Shown here piece after piece: positions 30,985 through 38,205 of a stretch of 41,289 nucleotides of DNA (the first letter of the stretch is position 1; each line of letters opens with the position of its first letter). This DNA comes from Candidatus Poribacteria bacterium (GTDB lineage: Bacteria; Poribacteria; WGA-4E; WGA-3G). Both the position numbers and the translations under genes were made by a program. The stretch is from contig JAJDTM010000030.1 in the NCBI GenBank assembly GCA_022827185.1, forward strand, positions 243,769 through 285,057. Reading direction: 5' to 3'. Under the pieces are notes generated by a model. That model ran no database searches. It was not told where the DNA came from and saw only the letters and a list, made by a program, of their open reading frames with translations.

Positions 30985-32946
30985 TTAGTCCAAATGTCCA
31001 AGCGTTTCCTCAATGTTGGTTTTGAGTGGTTTATCGTTTTCTTGCGCCACAAGTTTTAAGGCAGTTTGGAGATCCGCCTTTGCTTCCGAAATGTTGCCTA
31101 TTCCAACCTTTGCGCGTCCGCGTTTATAATAGGCTTTGGCATAATCCGGCTTTAGGTGGATAACCACATCATAGTCTTCAATAGCACCGGATTTATTTCC
31201 AAGATTTGACTTTGCCCCTGCCCGTGCCTCGTAGGCTTCCGCAAGATTCGGATCAATGCGGATTGCCGTATCACAGTCTTCAATGGCACCTTTATCGTTC
31301 CCGAGATTCGACTTTGCCTCAGCGCGGCTGACGTAACCGATAGCACGCAGCGCATCTATCGGGACGAGACGAATGCCGCGATCGTAATCTTTGATGGCGG
31401 CTTCATGTCCCCCTAACGCTGCTTTGGCATCGGCGCGTTTGAAGTAGGTAATAGCCACAAGGATAATATCTCCCGGTTTTAAATGGATTCCGTGATCGTA
31501 ATCTTCGATAGCGGCTTCATTTTCTCCCAATGCTGTTTTGGCATCGGCGCGTTTTAAATAGGTGATCGCCAGAACGTCTTTTTTCGGTTTTAGATGAATC
31601 GCTTCATCATAATCTTCGATGGCGGCTCTGTTTTCACCGAGTGCTGCTTTGGCATCGGCGCGTTTTAAATAGGTGATCGCCAGGGCATTCTTTTTTGGTT
31701 TAAGATGAATCGCTTCATCATAATCTTTGATGGCGGCTCTGTTTTCACCGAGTGCTGCTTTGGCATCGGCGCGTTTTAAATAAGCGATAGCCAGAGCATC
31801 TTTTTTCAGTTTTAGACGGATCGCTTCATCGTAATCTTTAATGGCACCCTTAAGATCGTCTAATCCCTCTTTTGCAGTGCCTCGATTGATATAAGCCTCG
31901 GCATAATCCGGCTCCAGCCGAATAGCGATATTACAGTCTTCCACGGCACCCTTATGATTCCCTAACTCATTTTTTGCAGCACCGCGATTGGAAAAAACAT
32001 CAGCGTAATCGCGACCTAATCGAAGGGCAGTATTATAGTCTGCAATCGCCGCCTTATGGTTTCCTAACACTGACCTCAAAAGTCCTCTCTGGAGGTGAGC
32101 ACGTGCAAAATCTGGGTTTAGGCGGATCGCTGTATTATAGGCTTTGGTGGCACCTATATAATCGCGGTCACGCTCTTTTTTATTTCCTTGCTTGACATAG
32201 GCATAGGCGCGTATTCGGGGCTCCTGCTGCCATTTTTCCAAAGGTATCTCTTCTACAGACATATTATCAAGCAAGGTTTTAAGGTGATTTGAAGGAATAG
32301 CATTTCCTGAACCTCTCGCGGTGCCGCCTTCTACTGAAATCCCTATTACTTCTCCCTTGCTATTTAGGACTGGTCCTCCGCTGTGTCCTGGAAGGAGCGG
32401 GGCTTTTATGTTGAAGAAATTGGGGGTCGTACGGATTATCGGGCCTTTCGCGATTTTGCTCTTGACCCGCTTGCTGCCTTGGCGTAAAGCACCGACAGCG
32501 ATAACTGTCTCATGAAGTGCCACTGCGTCACTATCACCAATGGGGAGGACTTCGGCACCTGTACCTTCCACCTTTAAAATAGCCAAATCTCGGTTTGGAT
32601 CGCTCGCCATGACCCCTTTGATCGTGTATTGTGTCGGTTCATTAGGCGATTTTATACGCCAACTGTAGGATTTCCCGTGAATACCAGAAAGGACGTGAAC
32701 GTTGGTAACAACAAGGTCTCCACGAACGAAGAAACCGCTACCCGCAAAGCCTGTCCGATCAGCAGCTTTACCAACTAAGAGTACCGTAGCTGCTTTACCA
32801 AGTTCCGCTATTTGTTGTTCAACCTGTGGATGCGTGAGAGCGTTTTTGATTTGTGGCGTTTGTTGTTTGATGTGCGTGCCGCAAGATAGGAGAACCGCTA
32901 AGGCAAAGCATCCCGCTAATGCTAACACTTTTTTTAGAAATTTCAT
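30985..32946 (-). CDS. Trypsin-like serine protease fused to TPR repeats, lipoprotein
   Basis: A 653-residue envelope protein. Lipobox ends LLSC (Cys22). A Trypsin_2/DegP-like domain spans about 45-215 with the full triad: His84 (TNVHVLSG), Asp120 (NRDLAIL) and Ser189 (PGHSGGPVLN). There is no PDZ domain; instead about 11 TPR units run from residue 222 to the end (for example YNTAIRLNPDFARAHLQRG, and KRADAKAALGENRAAI twice). Units 5-7 are 37 residues long and almost identical at DNA level (31500-31800), showing recent internal duplication. AAAGGA lies before ATG 32946. Likely a substrate- or partner-recruiting surface protease; the partner is unknown. Confidence 0.88.
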   Translation of the reverse strand: MKFLKKVLALAGCFALAVLLSCGTHIKQQTPQIKNALTHPQVEQQIAELGKAATVLLVGKAADRTGFAGSGFFVRGDLVVTNVHVLSGIHGKSYSWRIKSPNEPTQYTIKGVMASDPNRDLAILKVEGTGAEVLPIGDSDAVALHETVIAVGALRQGSKRVKSKIAKGPIIRTTPNFFNIKAPLLPGHSGGPVLNSKGEVIGISVEGGTARGSGNAIPSNHLKTLLDNMSVEEIPLEKWQQEPRIRAYAYVKQGNKKERDRDYIGATKAYNTAIRLNPDFARAHLQRGLLRSVLGNHKAAIADYNTALRLGRDYADVFSNRGAAKNELGNHKGAVEDCNIAIRLEPDYAEAYINRGTAKEGLDDLKGAIKDYDEAIRLKLKKDALAIAYLKRADAKAALGENRAAIKDYDEAIHLKPKKNALAITYLKRADAKAALGENRAAIEDYDEAIHLKPKKDVLAITYLKRADAKTALGENEAAIEDYDHGIHLKPGDIILVAITYFKRADAKAALGGHEAAIKDYDRGIRLVPIDALRAIGYVSRAEAKSNLGNDKGAIEDCDTAIRIDPNLAEAYEARAGAKSNLGNKSGAIEDYDVVIHLKPDYAKAYYKRGRAKVGIGNISEAKADLQTALKLVAQENDKPLKTNIEETLGHLD

Positions 32947-33080
32947 TGGATTGTTCCTTTCTATTTGCGTAGGTCCGATTTAGGTGTCATTGTGGCTTCA
33001 TCACAAGTGTAATGCCTCTTCTAACGCAAATTTCAGATTTTTAGTTGACTTAAACAATCAATTTCATCATTTGATATACA

Positions 33081-33112
33081 AAAAAGCCAAGTGTATAGTA
33101 TACACACTTGGC
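33081..33112 (-). terminator. Intrinsic terminator downstream of the WD40 gene
   Basis: On the minus strand GCCAAGTGT and ACACTTGGC pair (33086-33112, with a 2-base bulge inside) and are followed by TTTTTTG. It lies 220 bases after the WD40 gene's stop and about 135 bases before the protease gene's start, so it should separate these two transcripts. Confidence 0.7.
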
Positions 33113-33144
33113 TCTGTATCGAAAAGATGGAAAGCCGACAGAAA

Positions 33145-33275
33145 CAGGGTCATTCAATTTTAAGAAATCATTGGGTTTCACGTCTTTTTTTTAAGGATCC
33201 GGTTCGGTTAGGAAACCGAACCTACCGGGCCTGGGGTGAAAATTCGATTGAAAAACGGACAATTGAATGACCCTG
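33145..33275. mobile_element. MITE-B reference copy, 15-base inverted repeats and 10-base target duplication
   Basis: CAGGGTCATTCAATT (33145-33159) and AATTGAATGACCCTG (33261-33275) are perfect terminal inverted repeats. CCGACAGAAA lies directly outside both (33135-33144 and 33276-33285). The interior holds one GGTTCGGTT/AACCGAACC hairpin with CTACCGGGCCTGG (33201-33235). It is 131 bp with no coding sequence. The 385-base gap 32947-33331 holds this element and the terminator. Confidence 0.9.
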
Positions 33276-33331
33276 CCGACAGAAATGTGATCTGAGATGA
33301 ATATTTTCATGAGTTCTTTTATTTTCGGATT

Positions 33332-35314
33332 TTATCTTTGTGTAACGTTCTCCAAATCCCAGATGAAGATTGTGCCGTGGGAGTCGCCGCTAACCAGGGT
33401 TTTGCCATCTTGCGTAAATATGAACTTTGTGGGCCATGATGCGGCATCCCCTGTACGGATTTGGTGGCTCAGGGTTCTTGTGTCCACGTCCCATAGTTGG
33501 ATTAAGCCACCATGCAATCCGCCTACGACCACTCTTCCATCTGGTGAGAACGTCAATGTTTTGACAATTTCTCCCGCGTCTATGAAATCTGTTATGTGCT
33601 GATGCGTGTTTGCATCCCATAGTTGGATTGCGCCATCCCACCCCGCACTGACAAGCATGCTGCTGTCCGGCGAGAACGTCAATGCTTCAACACCACTGTT
33701 AGGTTCTGTACGTAGTACTGTTTTTTTCTGCGTGTGAAGATCCCACAAATGGACTGTTCCGTCTCTACTTGCACTTGCAAACTTTTTACCATCTGCGGAA
33801 AACGCCATATCTCTAATTTCACCTGTATGGCCGTCAAGTCTGGAGAGGCGTTGATGGTTCAGCACATCCCATAATTCGACGATTCCGTCCCGGCTGCCAC
33901 TTGCAAGGGTTTTGTTATCTGGTGAGAACGCTAAGGTATCCACAGCATCTTTGTGTCCGGTTTCAAAGATAGCGACAAAGTTTTTAGTGTCGATATTCCA
34001 CAAGTGTACATCGTTGCCAACACCACCGATTGCGACTTTTTTGTGATCCGCAGAAAAAGCCATAGAGAAAATAGACTGCTTCTGCTTCATTGGGATAAGC
34101 TGCTGGTTGCCAGTGTCTGTTTCCCACGTCCTTAGTGTGCCGTCAGAACTGGCACTGATAAGGGTTTTATCATCTTCAAGAAACTCCAATGCTTTAACCG
34201 AACCGGTATGTCCGGGAACGGTGAAGAGTGGATTTCCCGTTTCTGTATCCCACACTATGGCTGCACCGTCCGCACTTCCACTCACAAGCATTTTGCTGTT
34301 AGCGGTAAAGTCTAACGCCTCAATGGATAGGGCATGCCTGATCGGCGTGTGATCTTCGCGTTTGTTGTCTGTTTTCGACGACTTATCGCCAGTAATAGAA
34401 CGCAATAGACTGGGTAGCGTGGATTTTTTGTTATCAAGTTTCTGGGTATAGGCATCCAAATCCCACAATATGACCTTTCCGCGGATGTCCCCACTGGCAA
34501 GGATTTTAGCATCTGGGGAAAAAGTCATGGTATACACCAGGTTGGTGTGTCCATCAAGTTTGGAGAGTTCATTGCCGGTCTCAGTATCCCATAATCGGAT
34601 TGTCTGAAAGCCGCCGGCAAGTGTCTTACTATCAGGTGAGAATGCCAAAGTCAATGTATCACCTTCTAAGATATGCCGCAGCTCTTCCGTGGCGACATCC
34701 CATATCTTAACAGTATTGACATCGGTACTTGCAATAGCATGGGTATCTTGCGAAAGGGCTAACGCGCCTTTGCTATGTGGAATTCGATCTTGCGCTTTTG
34801 TAAAACTTAACACTTCACGCCCCGTAGCAATTTGCCATATACGGTACTCAACTGGTGCCCAACCCACACTGGCGAGCGTTGTGCCATCGGCTGAAAATTC
34901 TAATGCATGAACTGAACTCATATCTTCTTCTAAGACAGTTAGATGTTCTCCGGTCGTAGTGTCCCACAACTCGACTGCACCGGCTGCACCGCCCGGGACC
35001 CAATACCCAACAGCAAGGGTCGCGCTATCTGGAGCGAAGGCGATAGTGTTTACAGCCTGAATTCCGCGTGGTTGCACCTTAATGCGTGTAATTTCGGCAC
35101 CGGTGTGCGCGTTATAGATCCAAATCCCAATGTCGGTTGCCACCGCCAATCGTTTACTATCCAGTGAGAATTCTACATCCCTTATTCTTCCTTTTCCGAG
35201 GCGTGCTATTGCCCCTTCAGGTAAGTGCCACCGTGTATATTCCTGTGCCAGACTGTTTGACAAGAACCCTACAGCTAACAAGAAAGTTATGCAGAACAGT
35301 TCTATCTTTTTCAT
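33332..35314 (-). CDS. Exported WD40 protein with 14 repeats
   Basis: A 660-residue protein: signal peptide (IELFCITFLLAVGFLSNSLA) and then WD40 repeats only. I count 14 blade ends (IWIYNAHTG, LWDTTTGEH, IWQIATGRE, IWDVATEEL, LWDTETGNEL, LWDLDAYTQ, VWDTETGNP, TWETDTGNQ, LWNIDTKNF, LWDVLNHQR, LWDLHTQKK, LWDANTHQH, LWDVDTRTL, IWDLENVTQ). This would suit two seven-bladed propellers, with a linker of about 35 charged residues after blade 6. Many GH-to-WD units (DGHTG) are canonical. GGGAG lies about 9 bases before ATG 35314. Such proteins are protein-binding scaffolds; location outside the cytoplasm is inferred from the signal peptide. Confidence 0.88.
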   Translation of the reverse strand: MKKIELFCITFLLAVGFLSNSLAQEYTRWHLPEGAIARLGKGRIRDVEFSLDSKRLAVATDIGIWIYNAHTGAEITRIKVQPRGIQAVNTIAFAPDSATLAVGYWVPGGAAGAVELWDTTTGEHLTVLEEDMSSVHALEFSADGTTLASVGWAPVEYRIWQIATGREVLSFTKAQDRIPHSKGALALSQDTHAIASTDVNTVKIWDVATEELRHILEGDTLTLAFSPDSKTLAGGFQTIRLWDTETGNELSKLDGHTNLVYTMTFSPDAKILASGDIRGKVILWDLDAYTQKLDNKKSTLPSLLRSITGDKSSKTDNKREDHTPIRHALSIEALDFTANSKMLVSGSADGAAIVWDTETGNPLFTVPGHTGSVKALEFLEDDKTLISASSDGTLRTWETDTGNQQLIPMKQKQSIFSMAFSADHKKVAIGGVGNDVHLWNIDTKNFVAIFETGHKDAVDTLAFSPDNKTLASGSRDGIVELWDVLNHQRLSRLDGHTGEIRDMAFSADGKKFASASRDGTVHLWDLHTQKKTVLRTEPNSGVEALTFSPDSSMLVSAGWDGAIQLWDANTHQHITDFIDAGEIVKTLTFSPDGRVVVGGLHGGLIQLWDVDTRTLSHQIRTGDAASWPTKFIFTQDGKTLVSGDSHGTIFIWDLENVTQR

Positions 35315-35414
35315 GCGTTGAATCTCCCTTGTGTGAATTAGCGTAATAATTTATCCCAAACATCAGATTTTTATGGTAGATTTTAGAATTATTTATACAC
35401 TCTCAAGGCAAAGT

Positions 35415-35685
35415 CAACCCCCTAAATCCCCTTATCAGGGGGACTTTGAAGACTTTGAGAAGGACAGGGTTATTGATAAATGTCAACTTATTTCTATAAT
35501 TCAGCATAGTTTTAAGAAATCCTTGGGTTTTATGTCCTTTTTTAAGGACCCGGTGCGGTTAGAATGCAGATCGCAAATGTAAAACTTTCTCACTGCGAAG
35601 CAAAATTTTGCCGCGTATGGGCAAAATTTGGGTGAGTACACCGCAAAACACGCACCTACCGGGCCTGGGAGTCCAAAATTGGACG
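35415..35685. repeat. MITE-A stem module and an interrupted MITE-B/REP element
   Basis: A CCCCCTAAATCCCCTTATCAGGGGG module lies at about 35419-35443 without family ends. Next, CAGGGTTATTGATAAAT (about 35466) resembles a MITE-B left end, and the familiar TTTTAAGAAATCCTTGGGTTTTATG interior follows. The REP arm GGTGCGGTT (35552-35560) and its partner GCACC-TACCGGGCCTGG (about 35652) are separated by about 90 extra bases containing GCAAAATTTTGC. No right MITE-B end is found. No gene is seen from 35315 to 35750. Confidence 0.5.
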
Positions 35686-35727
35686 AAAAAAAGCCGAGCG
35701 TTCGGCTATCCGTTCGCTCGGCTTTTT
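35686..35727 (-). terminator. Intrinsic terminator of the DUF1800-DUF1501-NHL unit
   Basis: GCCGAGCG (35693-35700) and CGCTCGGC (35715-35722) pair perfectly; on the minus strand the stem is followed by seven T. It begins 23 bases after the NHL stop codon. The A/T runs on both sides also allow function on the plus strand. Confidence 0.88.
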
Positions 35728-35750
35728 ACATTTCCGTATTCGCCTAAATG

Positions 35751-36764
35751 TTATTCCTGATGCAACGTGACCGATCGGCGGGGTGGGCTGAATTCCTGCT
35801 CTGTTAATGGGACTGCCATATTCTGATAGACCTGTACGCGATAGGATCCGAAGTCTGGCACGAACATCAATCCGTCGTCACTGACTGCGACGGATTTCGG
35901 TTGGCGCAAGTATTTCTGCGGTTCGAGGTCTGCCATGTCTCGCATTCGATTCGGACTGGCGTTTGTCATCATATACGCCTGTGATACCTTTGACAACGTG
36001 GCATCGCCGAGGAATTTCTGTACATACCTGCCTTCGGCGTTGAAGAGTTGTATGCGGTCGTTGCCTCGGTCAGCAATATAGACATCGCCGTGCTGGTCAA
36101 CGTCAATCCCTGCGGGACGGTTGAATTCGCCGTTGCCGCTGCCGGATTTACCGAATGCGAAGAGAAATTCACCGTCGGCATTGAATTTTTGCACCCTGTC
36201 GTTCCGCCAATCCACAACGTAGACATCACCGAGTTCATCTACAGCGACACCCCACGGCATGTTGAATTCGCCTTCACCGTCGCCATAGCTGCCCCACCCG
36301 AAGAGGAACTTGCCATCTTTCGTGAACTTCTGTACCCGGTGGCTTAGACTGTCAACGACGTAGAGGTTTTCCTCTGGATCGAAGGCGATCCCTGCGGGTC
36401 CGTTGAGTTGTGCTGGCTCGGTGCCGTGTTCTCCCCATGTACCGATGTGTTCACCTTCGCTGTTAAAGGCGACAATCCGATGCAGGAATTCATCGGACAC
36501 ATAGAGGTTTTCTTGACTGTCGGGGATAATTGTCACGGGCCATGTGAATTGTCCGTCCCCTTGTCCGTAGCCGCCCATTGTGCCGCGATCTTCGTCATCA
36601 ACAGTATATTTTCGGATCATCGCGGTGCCATCGCTCCGGCACATAATATATATCCGTCCCTCTTTTCCGATTGCGATGTCGATCGGAAAGTTTGTTGTCC
36701 GCCGCATGCTTAGGGTCTTGTGAAATGGAAACCCGGCACGCAGTAATCCATAAGGTCTGCCCAT
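35751..36764 (-). CDS. NHL-repeat beta-propeller protein
   Basis: A 337-residue protein of five to six NHL repeats: PVTIIPDSQENLYVSDEFLH, PAGIAFDPEENLYVVDSLSH, PWGVAVDELGDVYVVDWRND, PAGIDVDQHGDVYIADRGND and a last PKSVAVSDDGLMFVPDFGSY, each followed by R-VQ-F or similar. Glycine-rich G-GDG-GEF loops link the blades. No signal peptide is visible, so it is probably cytoplasmic. AGGAG lies 7 bases before ATG 36764. It is last in a minus-strand unit with DUF1501 and DUF1800 and is followed by a strong terminator. NHL propellers bind proteins, RNA or act as lyases; no catalytic signature is recognisable. Confidence 0.88.
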   Translation of the reverse strand: MGRPYGLLRAGFPFHKTLSMRRTTNFPIDIAIGKEGRIYIMCRSDGTAMIRKYTVDDEDRGTMGGYGQGDGQFTWPVTIIPDSQENLYVSDEFLHRIVAFNSEGEHIGTWGEHGTEPAQLNGPAGIAFDPEENLYVVDSLSHRVQKFTKDGKFLFGWGSYGDGEGEFNMPWGVAVDELGDVYVVDWRNDRVQKFNADGEFLFAFGKSGSGNGEFNRPAGIDVDQHGDVYIADRGNDRIQLFNAEGRYVQKFLGDATLSKVSQAYMMTNASPNRMRDMADLEPQKYLRQPKSVAVSDDGLMFVPDFGSYRVQVYQNMAVPLTEQEFSPPRRSVTLHQE

Positions 36765-36838
36765 AATATGCTCCTACTGCTTTATCCATTTTCAAAACTA
36801 AAGGTAAACCCAACTGTAAATCCAAGGTTTTTCTAAGA

Positions 36839-36970
36839 AACACCCCAGCAAAGAAACCCCCTAAAGAATCAACGGTATGAATGCCTTATGGGCATTCCCC
36901 GCCCCTTATCAGGGGGACTTTGAGAGGAAGAAACCCCCTAAATCCCCCTTATCAGGGGGACTTTAAAAAG
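36839..36970. repeat. Two MITE-A stem modules, the first with a nested hairpin insert
   Basis: After the AAACACCCCAGCAAA module come two ACCCCCT..CCCCTTATCAGGGGG modules (about 36857-36926 and 36932-36966). The first is interrupted by GAATCAACGGTATGAATGCC and a GGCATTC arm (about 36866-36900), the same insert at the same position as at 11219-11260. No family ends are seen. It lies 14 bases from the DUF1501 stop codon. Confidence 0.65.
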
Positions 36971-36983
36971 CACTACTTTAGTC

Positions 36984-38123
36984 TTAGGCAAAGGGATGAA
37001 TTTGTTCAAAATTCCCGCCGACAATTTGGGTTGGGTCAACACCCATCCACTGCTCTAAAAGTGTTCCGTATATGCCACGAAAATCAATAGTGTGCTCAAG
37101 GTCTTCGCCGTGTACCCAGCGCGCAGGATCGAGAGATGGGTATTCGGAGTAGAGTCCGCCTTTCACGCGATCGCCGATGATGAACGCACCGCCGCCGGTA
37201 CCGTGGTCTGTGCCGCTGGCGTTGTCTCGGATACGTCTGCCGAACTCTGTGAAAACGTACATGACAATCTCTTCAGAGGCGTTCTGTGCGCGCAGATCCG
37301 TGAAAAACGCTTGGATCGCCTCTGTCAAATCTTTCAGGAGGCGTGGGTGCGCTGGCACTTCGTTGGCGTGGTTGTCGTATCCGCCGTGCTGCGTGTAAAA
37401 GACGCGTGTACCGAGATCGGCGAGGTGGACCCGTGCGACATCCCGTAGGCTTTTGGCGATTGAACTCTGTGGGTACTCCACCTCAGACTTATACATCGCT
37501 GGTGCTTTCTTGAGTTCGTCCGCGCCTTTAATCACATCTAACCCGGTTTGGCTGAGATAGTCCATCACGATGCCGGTACCGACCGTGCCGCTGTACATCT
37601 TCTTGAATATGTCAAGCGCCTTTGTGCGTTGTCCTTCATCGCCGATGCTGGTCATCAGTCCGTAGTTATCCAGATCGCCGACGGACGTAACAGGGGTGCC
37701 GGAGAGCGCGCAGGCGCGCGGGAGTCCCTGTCCGAAACTGACGCACGTTAAAACATTCTGGCTTTGTGGGTCCAGTTCCCGGACAAGTCTGCCGACCCAC
37801 CCTTCATCGCCGATTTTCAGGGGTTCACAGGTGTGCCAGATGTCCATCGCTCGGAAATGCGAGCGGTTTGAATCCGGGTAGCCGATCCCCTGTACAACGG
37901 CGACATCACCGGCATCAAACATCTCTTTGAGTGGGGCGGCGTGCGGGTTCCAGCCCAAGGAATCGTCTACATCTAAGGGTATCACGTCTTCCGCTTTAAT
38001 GCCGACAACCGGACGGGAATCGTGGTAAATCCCGCTTGTGTAGGGGATGAGTGTGTTCATGAAGTCGTTGCCACCTGTAAGTTGTACAACGACGAGGACT
38101 GGGGCTTTTTCTGTAGTATGCAT
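36984..38123 (-). CDS. DUF1501 family protein without Tat signal
   Basis: A 379-residue DUF1501 protein, a family in the alkaline-phosphatase-like superfamily of unknown function. Motifs: VLVVVQLTGGNDFMNTLIPY at the N-terminus, AVVQGIGYPDSNRSHFRAMD (about 83-102), TQHGGYDNHANE, VYVFTEFGRRIRDN and GTDHGTGGGAFIIGD. Most relatives start with a twin-arginine signal; this one begins directly with the first strand. The start at ATG 38123 has GGAGA about 8 bases upstream. The longer frame to 38237 would run through a repeat. It lies 82 bases downstream of the DUF1800 gene, its usual partner, with a MITE-A fragment in between. Confidence 0.9.
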   Translation of the reverse strand: MHTTEKAPVLVVVQLTGGNDFMNTLIPYTSGIYHDSRPVVGIKAEDVIPLDVDDSLGWNPHAAPLKEMFDAGDVAVVQGIGYPDSNRSHFRAMDIWHTCEPLKIGDEGWVGRLVRELDPQSQNVLTCVSFGQGLPRACALSGTPVTSVGDLDNYGLMTSIGDEGQRTKALDIFKKMYSGTVGTGIVMDYLSQTGLDVIKGADELKKAPAMYKSEVEYPQSSIAKSLRDVARVHLADLGTRVFYTQHGGYDNHANEVPAHPRLLKDLTEAIQAFFTDLRAQNASEEIVMYVFTEFGRRIRDNASGTDHGTGGGAFIIGDRVKGGLYSEYPSLDPARWVHGEDLEHTIDFRGIYGTLLEQWMGVDPTQIVGGNFEQIHPFA

Positions 38124-38140
38124 AGCAACGTCTCCTATGT

Positions 38141-38199
38141 TCGACGCACTCCGCAGGCGGGGTTTCAAACCCCGCCTGCAGGGGGCTGCGTAAGTCCTC
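38141..38199. repeat. MITE-A right half between DUF1800 and DUF1501
   Basis: GCAGGCGGGGTTT and AAACCCCGCCTGC pair over 13 bases around one C (38153-38179), then GGCTGCGTAAGTCCT ends at 38198. The left end is missing, but GACGCACTCC before the stem matches the core of copy 5. The DUF1800 stop codon is 7 bases beyond the right end; the DUF1501 ribosome site is 8-10 bases from the other side. Confidence 0.75.
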
Positions 38200-38205
38200 A
38201 AAAGA

